Shown in pieces: positions 37,063 through 46,171 of a stretch of DNA of 64,000 bases. Both the position numbers and the translations under genes were made by a program. Numbering within the stretch: the first letter of the stretch is position 1; each line of letters begins with the position of its first letter. The notes beneath the pieces were generated by a model. That model saw only the letters and a list, made by a program, of their open reading frames with translations. It was not told the DNA's origin and did not search any database. The stretch spans positions 62,001 through 126,000 of the forward strand of contig CAWFBJ010000030.1 in assembly GCA_963814055.1 (NCBI GenBank), in the 5' to 3' direction. The DNA is from AWTP1-13 sp963814055. Its GTDB lineage: Bacteria; Pseudomonadota; Alphaproteobacteria; Rhizobiales; Hyphomicrobiaceae.

Positions 37063-39255
37063 ATGAGTGGCCCGTGGGTGCTCCGGCTCTGGCGTCGATG
37101 GCGATCAGTTCAGCCTGAGGCGATCGCACTTATCATCATCGGCGTGGGTGCTCTCTCGGCACATGCCCAGAGCAGACAATGGCGGATACTCCTACTTTAT
37201 CCCGACATAAACGTTCCCGCGGCGGCCTCTGTAAGTGAAGGCGTGAAGAGGAAGCTAGCAACAGCGCCTGCCTTGAAGATCCAAACGTTCAATGAATTTC
37301 TTGGGTTGACCAGATTTCCAGGTGACGAGCACAAGCAACGCACTCTGCGATATCTGTCGGAAAAATACGCGACGACAAAATTAGACGTTGTCGTGGCGCA
37401 AGGCAGAGATGCCTTGCGCGCTGCTCTCGAAAACAGAGAGAGCCTGGCACCTGGAGTTCCGGTCGTATTCTGTTGTGTGTCGCCGCCCACGTTGAGCGCA
37501 ATTCAGCTTCCAGCCGATGTCACAGGCGTCACTAGTGAGTTCAGTATCACGAAGACGTTGAATCTCGCACGGCACCTCCAGCCTGAGGCGCGCAATTTGA
37601 TCGTAATTGCGGGCGCAACTCCCTTTGACCAGCGTTGGGTGGAGATCGCCAGCAGTCAACTCGACGGTAATTGGGAACACGACAAGCAATATCTTGTAGG
37701 TTTAAACCGCGAAACGCTCCTGCACCAAGTAGCCCGTCTGCCGCGCGACAGCATTGTTATCATGCTCACGATGTTCAAGGACGGCAGAGGCGACGACTTT
37801 GTTCCGGCTGAAATCGCCGAAGAAGTGGCAATGGCATCGAGCGCGCCAATCTATGCCCCCTACGCTTCTTGGCTCGGCCGTGGTTTCGTGGGAGGTCACT
37901 CTGACACTTTCGAAGATATCGGGACGCAAGCAGCAGACATCGTACTCCGTATAATGGCTGGCGAGGATGTCAGACAGATACCGATCCGGTCCAGTACGAC
38001 GCAAGCTCTCCGCGTTGATGCCCGACAGCTTGATCGCTGGAAGCTTTCGGAGCGAAATCTGCCTTCCAACACCGTAATCGAGTTCAGGAAGCCCGGCCTC
38101 CTGGAAGAGCATCCAAATGTGGTGCTAGGCGCTATTATCGTACTTATCGCTGGAGTCGGAGTGATAGGTTTGCAACTGGCCCAGATTGGTCGGCGCAAGA
38201 AGGTCGAGGCCCAGCTTAAGGAGAGCGAGGATCGGCTTACGCTGACCGCTGCCGCTACCAATACCGGACTGTGGCGTTACCACTTTCCAACTCGGCACCT
38301 TTGGGCAACGGATCAGGCTCGCGTCATGTTCGGGTTAGATGCGGTTTCCTCACTGCAGCCCACCGCATTCTTGCGCTCAGTCCATCCAGACGACAGACCG
38401 ATCGCGGCCGCCGCGATCAAGATGGCGGCGCAAAAGGAACCACAGGTAAAGACCGTCGAGTTTCGCGTTGAGCAGCCGGGCGGACTGACACGGTGGATCC
38501 TCACGTCGAGCAGAACCCAGTTCGATGACGAGTGTAAACCCTACTGCACCAGTGGCGTGTTCAGGGACGTAACCGAGCGCAAGCAGGCTGAGCACCGCGC
38601 CGAACAGCTCGTCGAGCGCGTGGCCAGCATTCAGGAAGAGGAGCGCCGCCACATCGCACAGGAGCTGCACGATTCAACCACCCAACATCTGGTGGCGGCC
38701 ACTTTGTTGATGATGGTGGTACAAAAGCATTCGGAAGCAGACCCAAAAATGCACCAGCTGTGCAGTGACATTAAGTCTTGCCTGGATGAAGCTACGAAGG
38801 AGATTCGCACCCGCTCGTACCTCCTGTATCCACCGCAGCTCGGTCCGGATGGCCTCAGGTCAGCGGTGCGCCGCTACATTGAGGGCTTTTCCAGGCGCAC
38901 GGACATCGAGATCAAACTCAAAATTAGCCCTCAGGTCGATCACTTGCCTCCGGCGAGCAATCGCGAACTGCTGAGAGTGGTACAAGAGGCCCTGGCCAAT
39001 GTGCGACGTCACGCCTGTGCTTCCCACGTATCGATTTCGATCAGATGCATGGCTGAGCGTTTGCATCTGGTGGTCAGCGACAACGGCAAAGGCATCGACG
39101 CGGAACTGAACGGCCACCGGGCGGGGGTGGGAATCCCCGGGATGACCGAGCGTCTTCGCAGGCTCGGCGGTGACCTTGAGGTGCGGTCAGGACCTGACGG
39201 TACGACCCTCCACGGTGTGATACCCACTCGTGTAAACCGCGGCGCCCCATGCTGA
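37063..39255 (+). CDS. Hybrid sensor kinase: periplasmic ABC-binding-type sensor, PAS, HisKA_3 kinase
   Basis: A 730-residue membrane kinase. The signal anchor is at residues 17-36. A periplasmic ABC transporter substrate-binding-like domain (about 40-335) reads WRILLLYPDINVP, PVVFCCVSPPTL and YASWLGRGFVGGH. A membrane helix follows at about 350-372, and a PAS domain at about 385-510 (FLRSVHPDDRP, SGVFRDVTERKQAE). The HisKA_3 helix has His536 (EERRHIAQELHDSTTQHL). The HATPase domain contains VVQEALANVRRHA, VVSDNGKGID and GVGIPGMTERLRRLGG. Such kinases phosphorylate NarL/FixJ-type regulators; the partner is not adjacent. The ligand of the sensor is unknown. Intact. Confidence 0.92.
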   Translation: MSGPWVLRLWRRWRSVQPEAIALIIIGVGALSAHAQSRQWRILLLYPDINVPAAASVSEGVKRKLATAPALKIQTFNEFLGLTRFPGDEHKQRTLRYLSEKYATTKLDVVVAQGRDALRAALENRESLAPGVPVVFCCVSPPTLSAIQLPADVTGVTSEFSITKTLNLARHLQPEARNLIVIAGATPFDQRWVEIASSQLDGNWEHDKQYLVGLNRETLLHQVARLPRDSIVIMLTMFKDGRGDDFVPAEIAEEVAMASSAPIYAPYASWLGRGFVGGHSDTFEDIGTQAADIVLRIMAGEDVRQIPIRSSTTQALRVDARQLDRWKLSERNLPSNTVIEFRKPGLLEEHPNVVLGAIIVLIAGVGVIGLQLAQIGRRKKVEAQLKESEDRLTLTAAATNTGLWRYHFPTRHLWATDQARVMFGLDAVSSLQPTAFLRSVHPDDRPIAAAAIKMAAQKEPQVKTVEFRVEQPGGLTRWILTSSRTQFDDECKPYCTSGVFRDVTERKQAEHRAEQLVERVASIQEEERRHIAQELHDSTTQHLVAATLLMMVVQKHSEADPKMHQLCSDIKSCLDEATKEIRTRSYLLYPPQLGPDGLRSAVRRYIEGFSRRTDIEIKLKISPQVDHLPPASNRELLRVVQEALANVRRHACASHVSISIRCMAERLHLVVSDNGKGIDAELNGHRAGVGIPGMTERLRRLGGDLEVRSGPDGTTLHGVIPTRVNRGAPC

Positions 39256-39799
39256 TGTTGGGCGCTTCATGAACTTGCGGTAGCGCCAGGTTTGATTGTT
39301 GCAGGCTCGGGCAAATAGGCCGCCTGCCCAATTCGTACCCAACTCAACCCAGATTCACGTCGCGCGGTCAGGACACATTCAGCTTGCTGTCCTTCGGCCA
39401 CCGCCCGAACAATTCACAGTGGCGTTTCAATGAGAGCTTCGCGCTTATACTCGTGAGCAAATGCAACCAACTGCTCGATGTTCGCATCACGTTCGTGCCC
39501 TTCTCCCTCGACGCTTCGGTCTGATTTAGCCCCATTTACAAGTTGACGCTGAAAAGATGACAGCGTGAGCGTCGGTGTCAAAACTTCTGCACAGTAAAAA
39601 ATTGTGACCCCGCGGTCATTCACGCCAGAAATATCCGGTTGCGAGATTTGAGTGGCACATACTGGTGCATAGCCACGAAGCTGACACTGAATTGTTCGCT
39701 TCGGAATGTCTGCTTTCGAGATGAAGTGGACATTCGCGAGCAATCGGACCGAGGTATGCTTCTGACCCAAGGCTGAACTCGCCAGCAACGCATGCTCGC
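39256..39799. repeat. Gene-free stretch with dispersed intergenic repeat
   Basis: About 540 bases after the kinase. From about 39640 to 39790 the minus-strand frames read ASSALGQKHTSVRLLANVHF and ISKADIPKRTI, the pattern of the dispersed SALxxKADI repeat. No gene was supported. Confidence 0.5.
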
Positions 39800-40246
39800 C
39801 TAGCGATAGCTTCTTCGGCTGGCCCGTAGTGAGCCGAGCGGTCTACGCCGCACGTGGTTGCGTTCAGTTTCCCAAGGCCGCACCGTCCGTGTGAAGCCGT
39901 TGCAGTCAAGTCGCAGATCCCCTACCAGGGGGCTCACGGAGTGCGATGTACGTCGACTAGTCACAGATACTTTGAGGACGGCCTGAGCGTCGTCGATGCG
40001 ACCTTTGATATATCTCAGCTGCTCGGTCCAAAGCTCCACCGGCGAACGGCAGCGGATTAAGCGCATTTGTAGATCAGCGAACGCAGCAGCGTTCTTGGAC
40101 ATGAGGCCGAACCAAGCTTCCGGGGTTGAAAACATTTCCGCTGGTTTGCGAAGAACCGCGTCTGAGCTGGCGTGCGCTGCCATGCTGCGTGACTTGCGCT
40201 TGGACTTCGCTGTGCCTTTTTTCTTGCGCGATCGTTGCGTTGTCAT
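39800..40246 (-). CDS. Phasin-like small protein
   Basis: A 148-residue basic protein. An Arg/Lys-rich N-terminus (RSRKKKGTAKSKRKSRS) is followed by a helical domain FADLQMRLIRCRSPVELWTEQ and YIKGRIDDAQAVL. That pattern resembles the phasin_2/granule-associated family (short helix, C-R-S/T-P-x-x-L/W, F/YxQ). The ATG at 40246 has AAGGAGAG upstream. The C-terminal 50 or so residues run into repeat-derived sequence and look spurious, so the original gene may have ended earlier. A link to PHB granules fits the C4 metabolism genes downstream but is unproven. Confidence 0.5.
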   Translation of the reverse strand: MTTQRSRKKKGTAKSKRKSRSMAAHASSDAVLRKPAEMFSTPEAWFGLMSKNAAAFADLQMRLIRCRSPVELWTEQLRYIKGRIDDAQAVLKVSVTSRRTSHSVSPLVGDLRLDCNGFTRTVRPWETERNHVRRRPLGSLRASRRSYR

Positions 40247-40327
40247 AGCTGTCTCTCCTTCCCTTTGCAACGCTCTCGACCGTCGTTGGTTCGACCCGCA
40301 CTAGCGCCGCTGCGCGATTGTCACAGG

Positions 40328-40590
40328 CAGGTTGTGAGGGGGACATTAGGTCAATCCCCTAGTCAGCGTACAGCTAATCCGCTTTTTTGCTCGGCTGAAT
40401 AAGAGAATTTGATGCGCGAACTCGCTTTTCTCGCGCTGCATCGCGTTCGGCACCTGGTGGGTTAGTGCTTCAACCCTGCTTGTTGATCGTTGCTGAGCTT
40501 CACGCTGGCCTATGCGGTCGCGAATGTTGTTCTGACGATCGGGGGCACGATCGTGGTTCTTGTGGTTGCCACCTGAGCCACCGCGAAGGC
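40328..40590 (+). pseudogene. Ghost of a fourth aspT copy: promoter region joined to 3' end
   Basis: Bases 40328-40500 match the upstream region of the third AspT gene (34818-34990). From about 40502 the sequence jumps to the last 70 or so bases of that gene (CTATGCGGTCGCGAATGTT ... GTGGTTGCCACCTGAGCCAC, matching 36708-36780), including the stop. Nearly all coding sequence is deleted. Divergence from the intact copy is modest, so it is a degraded duplicate rather than a repeat element. Confidence 0.85.
40339..40359. promoter_or_regulatory. Second GGGGA-N11-TCCCC site
   Basis: Same arms and spacing as 34825-34845, preserved in the deleted aspT duplicate. Confidence 0.5.
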
Positions 40591-41035
40591 CGTTGGGCCC
40601 GTCGCCGCATCGGGCCACCGCCAAATCCAATCGGGCGACTGAAGCGTGGGCGAACAAAGGAAAAGAAGCCTGACGGGGTGCTTGGAGATCCGAGTCAGGC
40701 GCGGTTCCAGATCGCCGTCTACGTGGTGCCATCGCAACCTATACAGAGAACGCCGGATGGCCAGGCGTTGTCTTTAAGCGGAATATGGTCGGCGGCGTTG
40801 CATCAACTCACTCTGGTCGTGCGAGGAATATTGTTTCTTGTCCTGCTCTATCGCCAGCGTGGTCTCGCAAACGCCCGCACAAACCTGACAGCTGCATCCA
40901 AAAAATAGCAGCTGCGCTGCGGCTCAACAAGCACAGGACCTCGACATCTTCTTCATCATGAGAGGCGACATCCGTGCGATGCAGCCGAGTATCCATCATG
41001 GCGGCCTGATAGAATAATTTCCGGACACTTCTACA
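40591..41035. other. Gene-free stretch
   Basis: About 445 bases before the CoA-transferase operon. No gene was supported; the operon promoter should lie here. No ribosome site of note precedes the atoD start. Confidence 0.4.
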
Positions 41036-41689
41036 ATGAAAACTATCTCGTGCGCGGCCGCGGTCCAGATGATCCCGGATGGTGCGACCCTCATGATCGG
41101 AGGGTTCATGGGGGTCGGAACTCCTGAGCGGCTGATCGACGAGTTGGTTCGCCAGGGCAAGCGTAATCTCATTGTGATCGCCAACGACAACTCCGTGCCT
41201 GGGCGGGGAATCGGCAAGCTCGTCCATGCCGGTCTGATCAGCCGCACCATTGCGAGCCACATCGGCCTCAATCCGGAGACCCAGCGGCAGATGATTGCAG
41301 GCTCGATGGCGGTCGACCTGGTGCCGCAGGGCACGCTCATCGAGCGCATCCGTGCCGGCGGCTGCGGGCTCGGCGGCGTGCTCACGCCTACAGGCGTAGG
41401 CACCCTTGTCGAGGAAGGCAAGCAGCGGATCGACCTGAATGGAAAGCGCTACCTGCTCGAGACCGCCCTGCGCGCGGATTTCGCGCTGATCAATGCGTTT
41501 CTCGCCGACTATCTCGGCAACCTTTCCTATGCGCTTACGGCCCGCAACTTCAATCCGGTCATTGCCATGGCTGCGGACACCACCATCGTTACGGCCGAGC
41601 ATATCGTCCCGGTAGGATTGATTTCGCCCGACCACGTCGTGACTCCCGGTCCGCTGGTCGACTATCTCGTCGCCAACGCTAACGGGTAA
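41036..41689 (+). CDS. atoD: Acetate/acetoacetate CoA-transferase alpha subunit
   Basis: A 217-residue family I CoA-transferase subunit A. Signatures are IPDGATLMIGGFMGVGTPERLIDEL (about 12-37), the glycine-rich GGCGLGGVLTPTGVGTLVEEGK (about 107-128) and VTPGPLVDYLV at the end. It works with the beta subunit encoded five bases downstream to transfer CoA between acetyl-CoA and acetoacetate or short-chain acids, feeding ketone-body or PHB metabolism. Operon order with atoA and an AtoE-like transporter. Intact. Confidence 0.93.
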   Translation: MKTISCAAAVQMIPDGATLMIGGFMGVGTPERLIDELVRQGKRNLIVIANDNSVPGRGIGKLVHAGLISRTIASHIGLNPETQRQMIAGSMAVDLVPQGTLIERIRAGGCGLGGVLTPTGVGTLVEEGKQRIDLNGKRYLLETALRADFALINAFLADYLGNLSYALTARNFNPVIAMAADTTIVTAEHIVPVGLISPDHVVTPGPLVDYLVANANG

Positions 41690-41694
41690 CGACG

Positions 41695-42345
41695 ATGGAT
41701 GCACAATCGATCATCGCCAAGCGCATCGCCGGCGAGTTGCGAGCAGGGATGTTGGTCAATCTCGGCATTGGAATCCCCACCATGGTGGCGAACTTCGTGC
41801 CGGCGGACATGGCGGTATTCTTTCAATCGGAGAACGGCCTTATCGGAACCGGCCCGATCCCCGAAGAGGGGATGGCGCATCCCACCCTCACCGATGCCGG
41901 CGGGCGACCGGTGACCGCTTTGCCCGGAGCCTGCACATTCGACAGCGCAATGTCGTTCGGTTTCATCCGCGGCGGCCATGTGGACATGACTGTGCTTGGC
42001 GCGCTGCAAGTCGACGCGCATGGCCTGCTGGCGAATTGGATGATTCCCGGCAAGATGGTGCCGGGGATGGGCGGTGCGATGGACCTTGTCACAGGCGCAA
42101 AGCGTGTGATCGTGGCGATGCAGCACACGGCCAAAGGCAAGCCCAAGATCATCAACAAATGCACGCTGCCCCTGACGTCGGTGAGGCCGGTGGACCTTGT
42201 CGTCAGCGAGATGGCCGTCATCGGATTTCCTGACGGACGGGCGACGCTACATGAAATTGGCCCCGGCGTGTCGGTGGAGCAAGTCGTCGCCGCGACCGAG
42301 GTGAAGCTCGCCATTCCTGACAACGTCGTGGAGATGCGACTCTAG
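41695..42345 (+). CDS. atoA: Acetate/acetoacetate CoA-transferase beta subunit
   Basis: A 216-residue subunit B. It carries the catalytic glutamate Glu46 in FFQSENGLIG, preceded by LVNLGIGIPTMVANFVP. GGHVDMTVLGALQVDAHG and VPGMGGAMDLVTGAKRVIVAM follow. Five bases separate it from atoD. A degraded minus-strand copy of this gene is at 45680-45925, so the genome once had a second such operon. Intact. Confidence 0.93.
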   Translation: MDAQSIIAKRIAGELRAGMLVNLGIGIPTMVANFVPADMAVFFQSENGLIGTGPIPEEGMAHPTLTDAGGRPVTALPGACTFDSAMSFGFIRGGHVDMTVLGALQVDAHGLLANWMIPGKMVPGMGGAMDLVTGAKRVIVAMQHTAKGKPKIINKCTLPLTSVRPVDLVVSEMAVIGFPDGRATLHEIGPGVSVEQVVAATEVKLAIPDNVVEMRL

Positions 42346-42430
42346 CTAACGGCAAAAGGGAATGCGGAATGTCACAGGGTGGCTTGGCTAAGTCAGACGC
42401 TATTTCCACCGCCCAAATCAAAAGGACGGA

Positions 42431-43480
42431 TTGCTGGTTCGGATCGCCATCGCCTTCACGGCGCGGGCAGAGCGCTGGTTCCCTGATGCGTTCGTTTTTG
42501 TAGCCATCGCAGTGGTCGTTGTGGCGCTTGCGGCGATGCTGAACGGCGCTTCGCCGCTTGCCGTCAGCCAGGCGTTTGGCGACGGTTTCTGGAGCCTTAT
42601 CACCTTCACGATGCAGATGGCTTTCGTTGCTATCGGCGGCTATGTCGTTGCGGTCTCCTCCCCGGCCCAGCAACTCATCCGCAGGCTCGCGGCGATACCC
42701 ACCTCTGGCTCAGGCGCCGTCGGTCTTGTCGCGGCGGTAAGCATGCTTGCTTCGCTGCTGAACTGGGGCTTGAGCCTGATCCTCGGCGGCCTTCAGGTGC
42801 TCGCGCTCGCGGAACGCCGTGAACTTAAAATGGACTATCGCGCCGCTGCTGCGGCGGCGTATCTCGGGCTCGGTGCAACCTGGGCAATGGGTCTTTCTTC
42901 GTCAGCAGCGCAGCTCCAGGCAAACGCGGGAAGCTTACCCAAGTCCCTTCTACCCATAACGGGCGTCATCCCGTTCTCCGAAACAATCTTCTTATGGCAG
43001 TCGATCGTCGTGTCCGTCGTCCTGGTGTCGGTCTCGGTCGTGATCGCCGTTTGGTCGGCGCCCGGGCCTGACACCGCCCTGACGGCGGAGGCGATGAACA
43101 TTAAGGTGGAACGCGACGTGACGGACGATCTACCGCCGCCGCAACAGCCGGGAGAGTGGCTGGAGTATTCCGCAGTGCTCGGCTTTTTCATCCCGTCCGG
43201 TGGCGGCAAATGGCTCCTTGAAGCGCCGTATGTCATGCAGGCCACCAACGACCTCAAAGTGCATCTGGGTTGGGCGGTCCAGGTCTACAACGCTGCGGAG
43301 GCGTTACCGAACCTCATCACTCCCTTCTGGATGCTGCCGCTGCTCGGCGTGCTCGGCCTCAAGGCTCGCGATATTGTCGGCTTTACATTCCTGCAGCTGC
43401 TCGTCCACCTACCGCTGGTGCTCTTCTTGCTCTGGGCCTTAGCCTACACGCTGGAATATCACCCGCTGGTGATTCCCTAA
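42431..43480 (+). CDS. atoE: Short-chain fatty acid transporter AtoE with internal deletion
   Basis: A 349-residue AtoE-family permease (normally about 440-470). The N-terminal half is normal (FTARAERWFPDAFVFV, GDGFWSLITFTMQMAFV, LNWGLSLILGGL), as is the C-terminal end (SGGGKWLLEAPYVMQA, NLITPFWMLPLLGVLGLKARDIVG). Around 43165-43175 GEWLEY runs straight into SAVLGFF. This lacks about 100 family residues, including several membrane helices between the ERLE and PSGGGxW regions. The deletion is in frame, but transport is unlikely. The start is uncertain: a TTG at 42431 follows AAAGGACGGA, while an ATG at 42369 is in another frame and could mark a second lesion. Confidence 0.8.
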   Translation: MLVRIAIAFTARAERWFPDAFVFVAIAVVVVALAAMLNGASPLAVSQAFGDGFWSLITFTMQMAFVAIGGYVVAVSSPAQQLIRRLAAIPTSGSGAVGLVAAVSMLASLLNWGLSLILGGLQVLALAERRELKMDYRAAAAAAYLGLGATWAMGLSSSAAQLQANAGSLPKSLLPITGVIPFSETIFLWQSIVVSVVLVSVSVVIAVWSAPGPDTALTAEAMNIKVERDVTDDLPPPQQPGEWLEYSAVLGFFIPSGGGKWLLEAPYVMQATNDLKVHLGWAVQVYNAAEALPNLITPFWMLPLLGVLGLKARDIVGFTFLQLLVHLPLVLFLLWALAYTLEYHPLVIP

Positions 43481-43582
43481 GAGGGCAACCCCTAATCGAT
43501 GCCAAAAGATTGGGCAGCGGTCCATCCCGAGGCGTGGGCCCGGGCGATGTCGTAGGACGGGCGGCCCAATACAGGAGGCATC

Positions 43583-43858
43583 ATGGCTCAAACCATCCGA
43601 CGCGCTGAAGAAATCCTAGCGTATCGCTCGCTGCATCAAATCCTGGTTTCAAAACCCAGGGAACTGTGGACCGCTCGTTCCGCCGACAGCGTCGTGACTG
43701 CTCGGCAGACGATGGCCGATAAGAAAGTCGGTTTGATTGCGAAGCAAATTGATCGCATCGAAGTCAGTCCTAAGGTGTCGCGCAGCCACTGCGAGGTAGG
43801 GGTCGTTGGTGCACTAGCTCAAGTCCTGGCTTCGCTTGTTGTATCAGTTGCGCGTTAG
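43583..43858 (+). pseudogene. CBS-domain protein fragment
   Basis: AGGAGG precedes the ATG. The first 50 or so residues resemble the start of a CBS-domain protein (EILAYRSLHQILVSKPREL, then SADSVVTARQTMADKKVGLIA). The remaining 40 residues do not continue the CBS fold and no second CBS motif is present. It is probably the 5' remnant of a gene of the kind found next to acetate/PHB stress genes. Confidence 0.5.
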
Positions 43859-44045
43859 GTGATCCAGGCACTGCCTTGCGGTAGGGAATAGATCGAATGC
43901 GTCCACAGGTATATCTAACTTGCTCAATCTCACTGGCAAAACGACCAAGAGTTCATGACGTTCCAACTGGGGATACCGTGAAACTCGAAGAGTGTTTTTA
44001 ACCGCAACCGATCATAATTTGCGCGATCGGACGCGGTGGCCAGGA

Positions 44046-44708
44046 TCAAACGGAACCGAGCCGTATCAACGGACCAAGCCACGCGGCGGCCCCCGTCAAG
44101 ATCATCTGCACGCCGATACACATCAGGAGGAAAGCAGTCAGGCGCGCCACGATTCGACTGGCTTTCGGGCCGATTGCTTTTACTACGGTAGCAGCGTGTC
44201 GATAGCAGATGTAGATCGAGACGGCGATCGGAAGAGCTACTGCCCAGATGACAAGGTGACCCACGAGCCCGCTCTTATCCTGTGCGCCAAGAGCGATGCT
44301 CGCAGCAATTGTTCCTGGCCCAACCGTGAGCGGCATAGTCAGCGGAAAGAATGCCATACCCTCCGCAGTTGCCGCTGTGACTGGAGTAAGGTCGTCTTCG
44401 TTACGTGCGTCCGAGTCTGTCAACATGCCATAGCCAGCGAAGGCCACGAGCAAACCGCCGGCAATCCTCAACGCGGGAATGCCAATTCCGAAGAAAGCGA
44501 GGACCGGAGCACCCAACAACATCGCTGCGAGGATGAGAAAAAGCGAATAGGTCGTTACCCGTCGAGCAAGTTCAACTCTCACGCCATCTGGGAGGTTACG
44601 GGTCTTTTCGGCAAAAACGAATGCCATCCCAAGCGGATTTATCAGGCTAAACAGCGCCGAAAACCCTATGAGAAAATCGGTCGACATGCGGGCGATAAGC
44701 GAATTCAC
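44046..44708 (-). CDS. MarC family integral membrane protein
   Basis: A 220-residue protein with six predicted membrane helices. MarC signatures are FSLINPLGMAFVF (about 20-32), ALRIAGGLLVAFAGYGML (about 78-95) and FFPLTMPLTVGPGTIAASI (about 118-137), with LLMCIGVQMILTG near the end. The GTG start at 44708 has AAGG upstream. The family's role is unknown, despite its name. Intact and monocistronic; divergent from the GNAT gene. Confidence 0.9.
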   Translation of the reverse strand: MNSLIARMSTDFLIGFSALFSLINPLGMAFVFAEKTRNLPDGVRVELARRVTTYSLFLILAAMLLGAPVLAFFGIGIPALRIAGGLLVAFAGYGMLTDSDARNEDDLTPVTAATAEGMAFFPLTMPLTVGPGTIAASIALGAQDKSGLVGHLVIWAVALPIAVSIYICYRHAATVVKAIGPKASRIVARLTAFLLMCIGVQMILTGAAAWLGPLIRLGSV

Positions 44709-45112
44709 CGTATACCTTGCAGCTGGTTTCTGTGTTGGCGTATTGCCGTCGTGTCGGAGTTGCGGAGCTTAGGACCGCGAACGACCTTTAAACCGATCCT
44801 CCACGTACCACGCCGACCTCTGATTCTCTGGGACAAGGTTCAGGAACGACGCCTCTTCGCATAGCCATTTACGCGAGGATGCCGGTAGATCAACCATTGG
44901 GGATCGGGATCTATCCTAGTTCTGACCAGGGTTTTCCCTGAGGGATTTCATCGTCGCTATCGCCGAAGCTGAACGACGATCTTCACCAACGAGCCAGGGT
45001 GGTAACTAGTTATCGCAAGCCGGCAGTGTGTGCGCCGATGAACTGACGAGGTGTCGCAGCACGATGCTCATCTTGGCCACAAGCGTCTATCATTGGAAAG
45101 TTTGCATGTTGG
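44709..45112. other. Divergent intergenic region
   Basis: About 400 bases between marC-like and GNAT genes. GGGGATCGGGATCTATCC near 44893 is a possible GGGGAT..ATCC operator-like element. No gene was supported. Confidence 0.35.
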
Positions 45113-45721
45113 ATGCGGCCAAGCTATGAGTCGGTAAGCACGCTTCGCAATGGTCGACGCGTCAAGGTCCGCGCTCTGAGGCCGGATGACCGGGGCGAGC
45201 TCATCGCGGCCGTCGACCGCAGCAGCCCCCAATCTCAGTATCGTCGTTTCTTTTCTCCTAAACGTAGTTTCACAGAGAAGGAGATCGCTTTCTTCCTAAA
45301 TGTCGACTTCGTCAACCACGTGGCCTTGGTTGCGGTCGTGGAGGAAAACGGTCGCCCTACGATCGTAGGCGGCGGACGTTACATAATAGTGCAGCCTGGC
45401 AGAGCGGAAGTAGCATTCGCAGTAGTCGATGCGTATCATGGGCAAGGCATCGGCGTGGCGCTGATGCATCATCTTGTCGCGATTGCTCGTGGTGCTGGCG
45501 TCAAGGAATTTATCGCCGAGTTATTACACGAGAACATCGCGATGCTGCGAGTATTTCAAAAAAGTGGGTTGCAGCTAAAAAAAAGACGCGAGGAGGCAGG
45601 GATCGTGCAGATCACGATGCGGCTGTTCGCGTCACCAGGTCTTTGCAGAGAAGACACGCCCGCCACCTCCAATCCACCACAGCAGGACTTCGATCAAGTC
45701 TACAGATCCAACAAAAGTTAG
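45113..45721 (+). CDS. GNAT family N-acetyltransferase
   Basis: A 202-residue acetyltransferase. Residues 16-170 match the GNAT fold: VRALRPDDRGELIAAV at the N-terminus and YRRFFSPKRSFTEKEIAFF. The acetyl-CoA loop DAYHGQGIGVALMHHLV is at about 107-123, and NIAMLRVFQKSGL at about 143-155. It resembles the acetyltransferase half of Pat-type protein acetylases. The last 25 or so residues (ATSNPPQQDFDQVYRSNKS) are encoded by the antisense of a CoA-transferase pseudogene and look acquired by stop-codon loss. Confidence 0.88.
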   Translation: MRPSYESVSTLRNGRRVKVRALRPDDRGELIAAVDRSSPQSQYRRFFSPKRSFTEKEIAFFLNVDFVNHVALVAVVEENGRPTIVGGGRYIIVQPGRAEVAFAVVDAYHGQGIGVALMHHLVAIARGAGVKEFIAELLHENIAMLRVFQKSGLQLKKRREEAGIVQITMRLFASPGLCREDTPATSNPPQQDFDQVYRSNKS

Positions 45722-45925
45722 GGACAGTGTGCATGTCTTAACGACTTGCCTCTCGCAGTACGCTGCATTGCCACGATCACACGCTTGGCACGAATAACCA
45801 GATCCATCGCCCCACCCATCCCGGCACCATTTGCCCAAAATGCGAGACGCCCATTAGCGTCAACCTGAAGGCCACCCAGAACGGTCAAATCGAGATGACC
45901 GCCGTGGATAACCAAACGACACCTC
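45680..45925 (-). pseudogene. CoA-transferase beta subunit fragment
   Basis: Minus-strand frames read GGHLDLTVLGGLQVDANGRL, GMGGAMDLVIRAKRVIVAMQRTARGK, then in another frame KTCTLSLTFVGSVDLI. These match AtoA (41695-42345) from about residue 100 to 165 with at least two frameshifts. Its 3' part overlaps the end of the GNAT gene. Confidence 0.85.
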
Positions 45926-46042
45926 CCATCATGAGGCTTGAACCATCTGATATCAAAGCGGTCGCATCTTTAACGGAGGCGGTTTTCATATTGCGGGAAC
46001 CATCTTCATTTCGTTCATTTGATCGGCGCAGGTTATGCGAGG

Positions 46043-46167
46043 CTAATTCATATGCCAGCCGTGGCTGACGATGATGGACTGGCCGGTTAGCGCGTTGGTG
46101 TTGAAAGCGGCCAGCATCAGCGCAACCTCGGCGACATCTTCGACGGTGGTAAATTCCTGATCCACGG
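46043..46167 (-). pseudogene. 3-hydroxybutyrate dehydrogenase C-terminal fragment
   Basis: The minus strand encodes TVDQEFTTVEDVAEVALMLAAF followed by NTNALTGQSIIVSHGWHMN and a stop. This is the characteristic end of D-3-hydroxybutyrate dehydrogenase (short-chain dehydrogenase). The rest of the gene is missing: homology stops at a sharp junction near 46167, where acetate kinase sequence begins on the other strand. Confidence 0.85.
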
Positions 46168-46171
46168 ATCC

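Noticed and set aside
40808..41704. Long minus-strand open frame (about 298 codons) opposite atoD
   Set aside because: It is the antisense shadow of the clear CoA-transferase alpha gene; composition is typical of a shadow frame.
43992..44864. Plus-strand frame of 290 codons opposite MarC
   Set aside because: The MarC gene on the minus strand has full family signatures; the opposite frame has random composition.
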